The notes: a model not told the origin generated them from the sequence alone. A stretch of DNA of 64,000 bases from Mermis nigrescens (GCA_036768485.1 JAVLUZ010000273.1:1541799-1605798); one strand, 5' to 3'; shown: positions 11,993-25,500, counted from the first letter of the stretch. Translations and numbers: made by a program.

Positions 11993-12754
11993 CTAGCAAA
12001 GAAAAATGCTCCGATGGAACAAAAAAGATGAATATACTTGGAATTGTGGATTATTATGGATGTAAAAGGAGGGGACTAGGAAAATCTACCTAAAGTCGGA
12101 AAATCTGCTAAAAATCACACTTTCTCTAAGCAACGCAAAAAATCGATGTATATTCTGCGGCCAACAGATTAAAATAAATATTCAACCATAACAATGATTG
12201 AAACAGCAGCACGTTAGCTTATGCAGTAGCTATGGGAAATGATATTAAGTAAACTAACAGTCTTCCAAGCCAATTGAATGAAATAGCAAACATCGAAGAC
12301 AATTGAAGACATGGTTGGTTAAAAACAGTAGGAAACACGTAAGTTGACTTGAAACAGACTTAATGTAGATACACTAGCATGCCCGAAACGATTGTGTGCA
12401 CTAATCAATCGGCTCCTGCTTTGCTTGCTATAATGCTCATAAAACAAAACAACTTTAAATACAATACCTCTTAGTTTTCTATCAATCAGGTGCCAGCAAT
12501 TTAAAAAAGTAACCTTGATAGATTTCGTTTATACACTCTTATCTGAAACTTCGAACATTATTTAAAAAAGACACTTTTTTAGAGGCCGCAGAATATACAT
12601 CGATTTTTTGCGTTGCTTAGAGAAAGTGTGATTTTTAGCAGATTTTCCGACTTTAGGTAGATTTTTCCTAGTCCCCTCCTTTTACATCCATAATAATCCA
12701 CAATTCCAAGTATATTCATCTTTTTTGTTCCATCGGAGCATTTTTCTTTGCTAG
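11993..12754. mobile_element. Tc1/mariner-like foldback MITE, 762 bp
   Basis: Two inverted arms of about 190 bp (11993-12182 and 12564-12754) begin CTAGCAAAGAAAAATGCTCC and are flanked by TA on both sides, the Tc1/mariner target duplication. The inner arm ends read CTGCGGCC. The loop holds no transposase-like frame. Confidence 0.8.
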
Positions 12755-12756
12755 TA

Positions 12757-13499
12757 CACTACTTTTAATTAGCGTGATTTCAGTACATCAGTCAGTAAAC
12801 ACAATCAGTAACATGCCACAATAATGACAACAGTCCAAGAACGCGGAAAACAATATTGTTCTTAACATCAGCATTATCCTTTTTAAACAAGACAACCTTA
12901 TTGACACCATCCATTTTCAAATTAAAACTGCATTAAGTTATTTCTTCTTAATGTGCAGTTCACTTATAATCAAGCACAAAAATTTAACCAACGAATTCAC
13001 ATTGCAAATCCTCACTCAATCAATACACAAGCACAATGTGTTGTGACTTTTGAAATTGAAAACACTCCAATTTTCAATTTTCAAATTGAAAATTGGATCA
13101 ATTTTCAAATTGAAAATTGGGTCAATTTTCAAATTGAAAATTGGGTGTTTGAATTTGCGATGAAGAAAATAATCAAAAGATAGTCACTTGGTTTATTTAA
13201 GCCGAGTAATAAAATAACGACCGTCCACCAATTCCAAACTAAACGCAACTAATCTGATCACTATGAAAAAGTTTTGAAAAATGAGCTTGCTAAGCGAGAG
13301 TTGTAAACCAAGAGAAACTTAAAGTTAAAACCTACCATTAAATTATGAGAGAATTATAAAAGATTTTAAACTTCAAGAAAATGGAAAAGGCGGGATGTTG
13401 GTAAATTAGAAGGCAAAGATTTTCGGCAAAAATTCAAAAACTTCACGCAAATATCAAATGTAAGGAACACTAACGCTTTGATTTGGTAGTAAAATAAAT
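12757..13499. other. AT-rich spacer around a palindromic array
   Basis: Apart from the array at 13067-13146, no gene or repeat family was recognised. Confidence 0.3.
13067..13146. repeat. Self-complementary tandem repeat
   Basis: Three or more units of about 24-25 bp built on CAATTTTCAAATTGAAAATTG, each unit itself a near-perfect palindrome. The whole block can fold on either strand. Confidence 0.8.
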
Positions 13500-14415
13500 T
13501 TGTAGTATAGACTACATATTAACAACAAATGAATAGTGCAAACTTTACACAACTACTAGGTGTAGAGAATACTAACAGTTTACGGCTTATTAATGTACAT
13601 GATTACAATAAAGCTGTATATCTTTGTCGACTTCTGTGCACAGTAGTGTGATTGCTGGTTCATTTTAAACCACTTTTGCAGGCAATTTACATCAATTAAA
13701 CGATAGCTCTCCATGTGCAAGATTTTGTGAAACATATTATAAACACGGCTAAGAAAGATTTAACTTTAATGCAACCCATTTAAGACAAAATTACATCTCT
13801 TCAATGATCTAAGGACACTTGAACATAATTTTTAAATCACTTTAGATTACTTTTGAGGGTAAACAAACTCACTTAATTGATGTCTCACATATGAATCCTT
13901 GAAAATTTCTTGACTTCAGTTACAAAGTCTCTGCAAGTCTATCGAATTAGGGTTAACACGTAACGTAAACTTTACACAAACACATAGCGTAAAGAATATT
14001 TTAGTCGGATTCGTAATTTTGATATTGCTCCGATATTTCTTTCAACATTTATGGAAAAATGAGTCTCCATAATGTTTTAAAGACAATAAACATTAGGTTT
14101 AAACCACTTTGCAATACTGCTGAGTGTAAGCAAGCGCGCCCAATTGACGTATATATTTCATTCCCTGTAAATTTTTATATCTCAGGAAAAAATTTCGATT
14201 TTTGCAATGCTCTAGAACAAAGGCTAACATGCAGTGTAAAAAATTACTCGGATATTATGATCAACATTCATGAAAAAATTATGTCTCTACAATGGTCTGA
14301 GGACATATAAACAATGAATGTAAACTACTTTACATCACTGTTGGATGTAAACAAACGCGCCTACGTGACGTCTCACATTTGATCCTTTGAAAACTTCTAG
14401 GCTCCAAGAAAAATT
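13500..14415 (+). repeat. Rep1 left part: degenerate tandem units
   Basis: Roughly 200-450-bp units share the order: GTGTAAACTTTACACA, GTGTAAAGAATATT, CGTAATTTTGATATTG, ATGAAAAAAT, then AAACGCGCC-like and TGACGT...TTTGAT. The same succession runs in reverse at 29000-29950. The ORF at 14059-14310 lies in this array and is not supported. Confidence 0.65.
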
Positions 14416-15861
14416 AGGTTTCAGGAATGCTCAAAAACGAAGATAAATATATATGTAGTGTAAACTTCATGTAAACACCTAGTGTAAAGAAGATTTTAGT
14501 CAGATTCGTAATTTTGATATTGTTCCGATATTACGATTAATATTTATGAAAAAATTAAGTCTACATAATGTTCTATGGGCAAACTAACAATTGGTGTAAA
14601 CTACTTTACAACACCGTAGAGTGTAAACATATGCGCCAGACTGGCATATCAAATTTGATTCCTGGTCCATTTCTAGACTTGATAAACGTGTCCCTGACTC
14701 GTAACCGGAGAAGCAGGCAGAAAAAACAAGACAGAAACGCATTTAAAACTCCAAATTTTTGACTTTACACTCGCTAAATATTAATGTATAGACAATTTGC
14801 TTTGACATGCACCCGATATAAAGCACTTTATTTTTATTCTATTAGACTTATCCCGACTTCTGGACGGAGAAAGTGGCGAACAAAAAACGCAACAAAAACG
14901 TATTTTCCACCATTTAGAACACTGTAAACTTTAAAATTCCGTACCGAACTCCCCATTGAGTTTAAAGAAATTCGGTTTGGTACAATTTGTAGCTTTTAAA
15001 TCGTAGTACATTCCTGTGTGCCAAAATTCTGTTGCAAAAATTATTTGGCATGATTTATCAATCAAACTTCGGAAAAAACGTGTTTTTTAGCCCATTTTTT
15101 ACCTCTGATTTCGAACTTTACACCCCCATAAATAACTCAATATTGCGTTTTTTTAAATGCGGTTTGCTGCGATGTTTAGCCCCTGTGAGGCACTTTATTA
15201 ATGCTGTCTTCGATTTGCACTGACTCATAAGCGGAAAAATTTGGCAGAGAAATCTTAGTTAAAATCCATTTTTTTACACCATCCACTAGAGTGTAAACTT
15301 TAAACCCCAGGATCTAACTCACCATAGAGCATAGAAGACTTTGCTTATATGCAGAATGTAGCCCTTGATCCGCTCTACATTTCTGTCAGAAAACATTTTA
15401 AAAACCTCATAACCGGAGTTAGTATCGGACATAGGAAGGTTGAAAACTCGACCAAAAAGTGCTTTTTCACCCCCAGATTTTCGCACTCTTTACACTGCCG
15501 TTCGATAAATAATGCGAATTTCAAAAACAAAAAAAGTGTCATCTGTAGAATTCATCCCTCTATTATCCTATTCTGTTCAATCCTTCGAGTCATCAATACT
15601 CAGTTGTCCACATGCCGCAGTAAAAAGGTCCCAAAATTTGTCCTATGTTATAACGTTACACAAAAACTTTACACCTTCTTTACACAGTCAATTTTAAGTT
15701 TCAAGAAAAACAAAAAAACACGGGCAGCGAATTTTTTTATTATCTTTCTTTTAAAAAAACCGCACCTTCCAGAAGTGTCCCGTTATAGCTGTAGGGGGGT
15801 GCCCAGGTGTTGGGGGTACCCAAGTATATTATAGGTACGCGCTAACGCGCTACCTATGATT
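14416..15861 (+). repeat. Rep1 copy 2
   Basis: Almost identical to 1-1444 over its whole length, differing by scattered single bases and small indels. It ends in the same hairpin plus TATGATT. This implies recent duplication or transposition within the locus. Confidence 0.9.
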
Positions 15862-16212
15862 AATCTTAATTCAGTAAAGTGCAGTTCTTTTCATATTTAA
15901 AATGTATTTGACGAATCGAAATTTCTATCATAATATGTGTTTAAGGTGACGTGTACGTACGAGTTGAATCCCCATCCGCGTGTATTTTAAAATTAGAAAA
16001 TGAAAACTAGACATTCCGTTTAACTCTTAGTATGCACAAGGTCGTATGTTCAATAACGTACATGTTATCGTCCTGTTGCATAATACACATATTTACCCAA
16101 AACATGCCTGGCTCTAAAGTTGGCGGTGTACGATTCACCATTGATCATGACGTAACGATTTTCAGCTAATAGTCCCCTAAAATGATCTGATTTTGACTCG
16201 AAAAATTTCAAT
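15862..16212 (+). promoter_or_regulatory. Upstream region of the bestrophin gene
   Basis: No clear core promoter. A good 3' splice-site string, CGATTTTCAG, ends at 16165, 47 bases before the ATG. It could accept a 5'-UTR exon or a trans-spliced leader. This is an inference from the motif only. Confidence 0.3.
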
Positions 16213-16526
16213 ATGACAGTGACTTATTCGTTGCAGTGCTCTAACAATCGATTCGGAAATTTTATTCGATTGCTGTTCCGTTGGAAAGGCAGCGTATACA
16301 AGATTTTGTACAAAGATTTAATTATTTTTCTCATTTTATATTTTATACTCAGTATTATATATCGATTTGCACTGGATCCGGATCAATATGTTATTTTAGA
16401 GAAAATTATAGAATTCTGCGAAGTGGGCGTTGACATGATACCTCTGACTTTTGTTCTGGGATTTTTCGTCACTCTGGTCGTCGATCGATGGTGGAACAAT
16501 TTTTTGGCTATTCCATGGCCAGACAG
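16213..16526 (+). CDS. Bestrophin exon 1
   Basis: The ATG at 16213 begins MTVTYSLQCSNNRFGNFIRL, the right place for the family N-terminus. The donor CCAGACAG|GTTCAT at 16526 leaves AG, which joins A of exon 2 to make Arg in WPDR. Reading on past 16526 (FIDEYSGWT) departs from the family, which argues for this donor. Confidence 0.9.
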
Positions 16527-19500
16527 GTTCATAGACGAATACTCAGGTTGGACCTAAAAGAGGCTAACGACGCTCAGATTCATATTGTCTCTTCCAGCAG
16601 GAAAAAATTGATGCGGCTTGCTCATGGAGCTAAGGCAACTATCTGGTTTCGATTCAACAAAATTTCATGTCACTATTGAGCGTAATCCTAAATGATATAA
16701 CTCGAAGGTATTTGAGTGTTTTAGTGAAGTCATAATAGGTGATCACGCCAGATCGTTTTTTTTGACATTTTATCATTCTTAAACAGAAGCTTAAAGGATT
16801 GTGCATTCAGTAGCTGGTCGTTATTTTCATTTACACCAACTGAACTGGGCTTTACAATTCATATCACGCGAAGAAAAGAATTTTGTTTAGAAACTGTCAA
16901 TATGAAAGCAGAGGAATAGTAAAATGTCAAAGTAGGCCTTTTCTCTTTCGTTCACAAAAGCCGCCTGAATCATCTATCAGAAAACTGGATGAAAAAGTCA
17001 TAAATGCGAACTATCGTTCATCTCAATTTCCACTTCACACAGTAAAATAGACAATGCGTAACCCTGCGTTTTTAAGCCAGATCGTTTCCTTAACTTCTAT
17101 GACAAACTCATTTGTTTTGGCCGGCTGGAAGCTAAGCTACATCTGGAAATGTTGTCCTCTTTTGTCAAACCAAGATTTTCATGTTTCAAGTCTTGGAATC
17201 AATTTTTTCTTTCTACCTACCTACTCATATTTCTGGCTGGAAGTATATTTCGCTTTACTAAAAGCAATTTTACGATCGAGAATTTTGAGCAAGTGCATGT
17301 ACTACTATTTTTCCGTTTTTTGAAAGTTTTCATCATCTAATTTTTCAGTTATTTGAACGTCGGCTTGTTTTTGGGGACAGTTTTAATCGTTTGAGCATTT
17401 TACCTTAGAGCCAAAGAAGATAGTTTTTAATTTCAAATTAGGCGCGAAGAAGGATTTTTCCGCTTGCTTAGACGGGCTTTACTTCTGAAACCTAATCTTC
17501 GCTGGTCTCGCCTATGAAATATTTTTCCTACAGTATTAAAAGTTTAATATTTTATATAATTTGCAGTGTCAACGTAATCAACAAGCCATTATTTTACGTT
17601 GAGTCTAATTCGCTCGAAATTTTCCAGCGAAAAAATTGAAACATTCAAAAAGTTTGAAGGACTTCAAAAATAATACTTTTTATCCTTAAAATGTGTACGC
17701 TGTTTTCCTTAAAATTGTTTTCGCATGATTACCTTGAAAACTATTGAATTAATGTTTATATCTGCACGCCCACACCGTCATAGTAAAGCCATAAACTTGC
17801 ACTAAAATGCATTATGTTATTGTAGCTAATTGGTTTGCTATCATGTGAGACGGTCCTTCGGCTACTCAGGAATGATATCCGTCGATTTACAAATAAACAT
17901 TTGGCATGGCCAGGTCATTCTTGTGATATATTTATCGATAGAGTTAAATTTAACTACGCAGAATTCATATGTATAAGATATGATTGTGTCTCAAGAGCCC
18001 CACCAGTCCCAACAGCCCCACCGTCCCAACAGCCCCACCGTCTCAACAGCCCCACCAAAAATCCCAACAGCCCCACCCGTCCCAACAGCCCCACCAGTCC
18101 CAACAGCCCCACCGTCTCAACAGCCCCACCGTCTCAACAGCCCCACCGTCTCAACAGCCCCACCAATAATCCCAACAGCCCCACCAATCCCAACAGCCCC
18201 ACCACAATCCCAACAGCCCCACCAATCCCAACAGCCCCACTGTCCCAACAACCCCACCGTCCCAACAGCCCCACCGTTCCAACAGCCCCACCAATAATCC
18301 CAATAGCCCCACCAATCCAAACAGCCCCACCGTCCCAACAACCCCACCGTCCCAACAGCCCCACCATAATCCCAACAGCCCCACCAATCCCAACAGCCCC
18401 ACCGTCCCAACAACCCCACCGTCCCAACAGCCCCACCGTCCCAACAGCCCCACCAATAATCCCAACAGCCCCACTAGTCCCAAGAGCCCCACCAATCTCA
18501 GCAGTTCCACCGTTCCAGCAGTCCTACCGTTCCAACAGTCGCACTGTCCCAACCACACATAAGCTTGGGAGGAGGGGATGTTTAGAGTTTAACCCCCTTA
18601 AACCCCCAAATTATGGTAGACCCCCAGAATTCTATATTTAGCACTTTACCCCACCAGACTTTTCGCTGCCAATTTTGGTTGCAACTACCCCACTGTTATA
18701 ATCATAGCTTCATAGCTGCATGGCACGATCGGTCTGGAGAAGGAGTTTTGAGCCAAAAATGACCTCAAAACTGGCATGAATGTTAAAATAGCGTAAAAAC
18801 TACGCTAATCCACATTTTCTGGCTATTTTGAAGCAGATTAGCGTGAAAGTTTTGATTTTTATTGAATTTTAACACTTCACATCGATCTATGCATGCAATA
18901 TGCAGCTACATTTGGGCAGTACGTACTTTCCTACCTAAATTGTACGTGCATGCTGTTCTTTTATGATCAAACGGAGCCCGTATAAGTTCAATAATTCAAA
19001 AGTACATCCGCCAAACGCACTTCTCGCATAATAGCAATCGCAGTAATGGTGGGGCTGCTGGGATTATTGGTGGGGCTGTTGGGACGGTGGGGCTGTTGGG
19101 ACGGTGGGGTTGTTGGGACGGTGGGGCTGTTGGGATTGGTGGGGCTGTTGGGATTGGTGGGGCTGTTGGGATTATTGGTGGGGCTGTTGGGACGGTGGGG
19201 CTGTTGGGACTGGTGGGGCTGTTGGGACGGGTGGGGCTGTTGGGATTTTTGGTGGGGCTGTTGGGACGGTGGGGCTGTTGGGACGGTGGGGCTGTTGGGA
19301 CTGGTGGGGCTCTTGAGACATCACCTAGTCATTTATGACTTGATATGCTGTGCTGGTGTACCTGTCGCAAAAACTAATTCATTTCGGCCTGAAATCGACT
19401 GCTTATTCGTTTTTTAAATATATCCCGCTTATACTAAACAAATTGTTTTCATTGAGATCACAATCTGATTATTTTAAAGAAATCTTTAATTAAACTACCC

Positions 19501-22500
19501 GTTGCACAAGTCCCTACTTTCTTTCATTCTTTGTTTGATGAATGTGCTCAAACTTTTCAGAGCAGCAATCAAAATTTCTTGTTTAATACCTGGTTCTGAC
19601 GAAAGAAGTAGAATGATACGCAGAACCATCGTGCGCCACATTATATTGGCGACGACTATCTTGCTACGAGATATAAGCTCGACAGTAAAAAAACGCTTTC
19701 CGTCTGACCAACATCTTTTAAATGCTGGTAAGTGTGAAGCTGTTTTACGCAAAGCTGAAACGATTTTCTTTTTGCGCTGCAAGGCGAGTTGAAGTTTCTG
19801 CATATTTTTTGCATGATTAGGTAGGTACGAGCATAAGTGGGCAGCAAGAAAAATTCTGGGGGTGCAAGATGCCTGCAGGTCAAAAAATGGTCTTAAAAAT
19901 TGTGTTATGGCGAAAAAACACAATTTTTCGACGTTTCTCATCAAGCACTATCCATTAGCATCAAAAAATTGGCGAAAACGAAACGAAAACTTTTAAAAAT
20001 TGAATTCTGGGGGTATTTGCTCTCTTGGGGCAAATACCCCCGAACCCCCCCACGCCCAGGTGTGGGTACAAGTACATTCCGCCTTCTTTTTAGCCTGTTA
20101 GGTTCATGCGTTCATTGGCCCAGAAGCGCGAACATGTAGGTTTCAAAATAAGTGTCAGGGTCGGAATTCGAGTAGATGTCGATAAAACGATTAATCAAAA
20201 TTTTCAGGATTAATATACTGATATAGTAAGAAGTCATTAATACGTTAGAAAAAAGCGAAAAAGAAGAAAATATAGAGAAAAAATAAATAAATGAATATAG
20301 AATAAAGAAAAATTGACAGGGATAGAAGTGCAGCATGATTCGTAGAAGAAACAGAAAGACGCGTGAAATAGCAACAAACGTACCTAAAAAATTATATTAT
20401 GCGAGATTACGTGTTTTATGAGGCACGAAAACGAAGTAGGCAGAATTACGTTACAGAAAGAATACATAAAAAAGCTCGCAAAAAAAACAATATAAAACAG
20501 GCGAGATCAAACATTTCAGCAACTTTAGTGCTGAGGGTTCAGTCGTTATACGATTTGCAGATGGATATCCAGATCCACACTACCAGGGACGGAGTACTCA
20601 TTTAAACAGTAATATAAAATCAAATTTTAATTTTATATTAACTCTTATCTGATATTCAGATTATCGGAATTAGAATGAAATTCTGGCAAATGATAAAAAT
20701 GCATTGCTCACGGAATTCGTGATTAAAAATATAATCTATAGTCTATTCCATGAAACCTGCAAATTTGACAAACCTTTTGGCTGATATCGATATATAGGTA
20801 CATAGTGTGCATCATGCGAAATCGTGTTTCGTACTTTTGCTGTAAACCTCCTTCGGGCACAAGGTTTCAGAAAACAAATTATCAATTGAGACGTGCATAA
20901 ATCTCGAAATTCATATTCGCCTCCATACATGTACAGCATGAAAATTCTGGGGGATCAGGCCCGAAAAATTTTTAAAAAGTGCATTTTTTCGGTCTAATAA
21001 ACGTTGGGTACACGTCAAAAATACTGTTTCTTGACGTTTCGGACAAATCTCGTCCTTTCTAGAACATAAAAACATAAAAAAAATTCCGAAAAAATTTGAA
21101 GAAATCCAGTAAATTGAACAAAATATGGTTAAAAGCGTGTAGCGCTGAAACAGTTGAGACGAGCCAAAAATGAGCTAAAAACACTTAAACGGCACACTTT
21201 TTACAATTTTTTTCGAAAAATCGACAATTCTGGGGGAATCGCAGCCATTTTGCGGGGGTTAGTTGTCATTCTGGGGAGGGGTCAACCCTCCTCAAGAATA
21301 CGTATGCTTGCCTCATAAAATTTGAGCAGTCCGATAATTCAGGCGAGCTCGATCATGTTCTCGAAATCGAAATTACGAAAAAAGGATATCCCAAAAACAT
21401 TTTTAGTACCTTCCTTTTTTATAGCCAGTCGTCAAAGTCATCGCGAGTTCATCTTTGAGTCTCAAATTTATTTTAGTCTTTATTATTATTAAAATTGATT
21501 TTATTTTAATATATATTTTTAAAAATCAACTTATTTTATGCTTTCCATTTTGAATTTTAATTTATTTATCAAATTTATTTCAGCGTTGTTTTGATTTCTG
21601 CCTTCTTTACTGAAAGAAAAAGTATTTTTCTTACTCTGTCATAAATTCGTTATTTTTTAAACGGTCAGTATACATATGCACGTGTACCTATTGAACTGAA
21701 TCTGCCTTATACGAAGAGAGATGCTAAAATATTTAATTTAAAGTTCATTTTACAAAATATAGCTTGTGAAACCCAGATAAAGTTTTTGAATAAATGTACT
21801 TGGAATTCATCGCTCTGTAAAACTGCTTCCGGAAACTTGTAATAGTTTTTCATGCTTACGTGCCATCATGTTGTGCATGTTATCGTAGTCTATCTGTGAT
21901 TAAACGCTTTTTTCAATTGGCTCAAATTTTATAGGTTTAATAACAGATGACGAATTAGATCAATTTAGAGATGCCCAACTCGCTAATCCTAGCGTGACCA
22001 TTTTTTGGATGCCAGTATTATGGTCTATCAATCTACTGTCGAAAGCCAGGGATGAAAATCGGATCAAGAGCGACTTCAATTTCAGGAGTTTACACAAGGT
22101 ATCTATCATACATGATCTTAGGGGAAGGGTTAGGGTGTTTTCCACGCTCCTTCCGGAAAAATTTTAACCCCTCCCCCAGTATTTACGATTTTTCCGAAGT
22201 TTCAAAAAATTTCCTAAAAATTCGTAGTAAAGGTGCTTTTCAAGTGATTTTAGCTATCTTTTTACTCGAAAGTGTCAAATTTTCGGCGCTTCGCGCCATA
22301 TACTCATGTTTTGACTAAATTTTGTACGATTTGTTATTTTTTCGTAATTTTTTTATGTTTTTACCTCTAGCTAGAAAGATAAAGCGTCTTCAGGAACGCC
22401 GAAAAACTGTGTTTTTGACGCGTACTTACCGTTTTGAGTCCAAAAAAGGCACTTTTTAATCTCACCCACCCCCTTCCCCCCGAAATTCCCATGCTATGTA

Positions 22501-25500
22501 TATCTGGTATCTATCTGATATGGCATGCATACACGAGCAGAACTCGAATGTTTGGGTGTTGGAAATTTTTTAAAGATGAAAAAGGCCAAAAATGTGCGAA
22601 AAATACCTACCATTTTTCCTTTTCTCATCCAGCTCTATCCGTTGGCATCAAAAAATCGCTGGAAAAATTTTTAAAAAATCAAAAAAAATATATTGGTATG
22701 CTTGCGTGATGTTGTTTAAATTTTGGGTCCAAACCCCCAAACTCAATCACGCTTATGTGTGGTCGTTCATACATCGTTTTGAATCAATTCGTCTAGTTTT
22801 GTCAATCTGTGCTCTTCTTTCTCCTTCTTAGGAGCTCCTCAAAATACGCAACAGCCTAGGATCTTTGTCTTGCAACGATTGGATCACTATTCCATTAGTA
22901 TACACCCAGGTAGGAAATATTAATATATTGATTGCATGTTTTTTTAAATTTCCACTTAATCCTTAAAAAATGCATAAAATGTCGTTAGGAAAAAGTTGAT
23001 CGTCTGATAGATCTGCGTTTTTTACTTAAATTTCTTTTTATTATTCGATTTTGATAATTGACTCGGAAATTGCAAAAATACGGCAAACTAAATATTGTTA
23101 AAATGAAATAAAAGTAACCGATTCTTGGTTTTAGCAGGATTCGTGTATTACTATGTGATCCATTCACTTCGTGAAAATAAACAAAAAAATTAATTTTCTT
23201 TGACACTATCTTTGAAAATTAAAATTATAAGAAATTCATTTTGTTCTGTTAGTTACTTAAAATCCTTATAGGTTTTTATGGAAATAAATGCGAATGAAAG
23301 TTTTCTGGAAAATTTAGATTGGCTATAATGAATTGCATCGCTTTGAGTTGTTATTAATTTTCATTTGTCGCGCAAGATTGCTCATAAAAGTTTGGACAAA
23401 AAATAGGATCATGCTTTGATAATTTTCGTACTAGCTTACGTCATAAATGTGTAATGAGTGATTACTCAGTCCTAAGCCTTGATTTTTCATTCATCGTAAT
23501 CTGTTGTATTGTAATATGTATTGTATTGTATTGTGTCCCAAGTCAACCTGCTTTCTGAGATTTCAAAGTCAGTTTCAAATATAAAACACTGGGGTTGGTA
23601 CAAGTCGTAAAAAATTTTGACGATCCAAATCAAGATTTGTTTCAACTTTCAGTTTTTTCCTAAAGTAACAACAGGTTTGAAACACAAAGCCATCTCAATA
23701 TGGTACTCACATAGAGTATGTATGTAATTAAGAGTTTGTTCCATATCGTTAAGAAAACATGTGAATATACTTTGAGCCAAAATAAAATACACATCGAATA
23801 TTGTTCAATTTTAAGTAGCCTGACGAGGTTTAATTATGATCAACAATAAAATATCACAAAATATTCCATAATTGCCAGTTTCTGGTTGATTTCAAGCTTA
23901 TAACAGTTTTGATTTTTCTCAGTTTATGGCTTAATTTTGAATTATTTCCCAGGAAATTTACCTTTAGTCCTTCTGGGTGGATTAGACCTCCAAACCCCTC
24001 GTGCATGCCTGATTGTATCAATTCGATTTGTAAATGCTTTTTAGTTTAGCTCCAAAGTCACAATTCTTCCTGTCGTTTATACTAATATCCTTAAACTATT
24101 TTTTGTCTTTCTGCTTAGTTTTGGGGTGCATAGTAAGTCTTGAATGTTGTTGTGGTGCAGTTATTCTTTATATGGTATTTGCCAAGCTGAACTGCTTCTT
24201 TATAACTCATTATGATCAAAATTTGTTGGGTTTCTCGTACTTTACTGATTTTGATTTCAATATTTCTTCAATTTGATCACTAAGCGAATGGTTCCAAAAC
24301 AGTGGGACCCTGTGTTTCTTTTTTGTACAAAGGTCCGTTTGTACATGAACAAAGATGGTCCCCAAAAGTCTTTGTACATAGAGTTGTTCGACTTTTGGTA
24401 GTGTATTGTAGCTAATTTCTGGTTCTCTAAAGGCAAAAATCACTAAGAATCGTCTTAAAACGGCGCGAAGCGCCAAAAAATCTGACATTTTTCCGTTTGA
24501 AATGCAAACACAATTCTCATTTAGGCGCGAAGCGCCGAAATTTTTTCGAATTTTAGACCTTTTTTGCAATTTTTGTTTTCCCAAAAATCTTTGTACATGT
24601 ACAAAGACGGTCCCAAAAAGTCTTTGTACATCGGGAAAAATCTTTGCCGGATACAAAAAAAACACTGGTGGGACCAGGTCAGAACGTAAGGAAAATATTA
24701 AACACAAAATAAAGATCAATGAGGTTAGGATTAAGGGACGGTAACTAACATTTAAAGATGAGGTATGGAATTAAGACTAGCAGTGATCGAAAACAAATAA
24801 AAAGATGAATTAGAATAAAATGTAAAGAAACGTGAACAGTCGATTATTGTTGTTGGTACAAGTTAATTGATACTAGCAGATAAAACTGAATTATAATTGC
24901 ACATCAAGGATAAGTGGAATTAAAATTTAACTTTCAAATTAAAATCTTGATTCTTATTTCTTGACAGCGAGTAAACTTGATTGAAATGCGTGGTTTTAAT
25001 TGTCAAGTGTTACAGATGATATGCTTCAGGGAAAACGGTGATTCGCCGCGGAGTTAGTTCGGGGTCCATTTGGGAGGGATGCATATTTACCTTCTTTAGC
25101 TTACGATTTTTACGATCTTGTAATCTTCCTCGCATTATCGCAGCTAATTTTTACTTCTTTCGGCAAAAACAAATACTTCGCTCAAGAAGGGTGATTCAAG
25201 CTTAATTGTCGTCATGCTGCTAAATTATCATTTTCATTATGGAGGGATTTTTGAAGCTGCTCAAGCCTTACTTTAAGTTTTGGGACGATCAATTAGACCA
25301 GCCGTAATGACCATAGATGCACAGCATGGCCGATCTGGGAGGTCAGCCGGTCTGGGGTCAAGAATTGCGTTTTTGGGGCTAAAATGACTCAAAAACCGGT
25401 ACAAGCGCTAAAAAAGCGTTAAAACCACGTTATTATGCAGTTTTGGGTCAATTTGGGGGCACTCTGGGAAGAATTTTCAATTTTGATATCTTCTCGGGGA

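Noticed and set aside
11664..12093. Overlapping 105- and 91-codon ORFs
   Set aside because: The second runs into the mariner-like MITE arm, and the first is Tyr/Cys/Leu-rich with no domain or splice signals.
15349..15834. 161-codon ORF in Rep1 copy 2
   Set aside because: The same region in copies 1 and 3 is interrupted by indels and different stops. No domain.
17835..18641. 268-codon Pro/Thr/Ser-rich ORF (mucin-like)
   Set aside because: It is the translation of the CCCACC minisatellite. All three plus frames and the minus frames are open there, and the inverted array at 19046 behaves the same way. No signal peptide or splice support.
17990..19318. CRISPR array
   Set aside because: Units are a variable tandem minisatellite without unique spacers, in a eukaryotic intron.
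24216..24719. 167-codon minus-strand ORF
   Set aside because: Runs through a whole MITE and both its flanks, and other MITE copies are not open in this frame.
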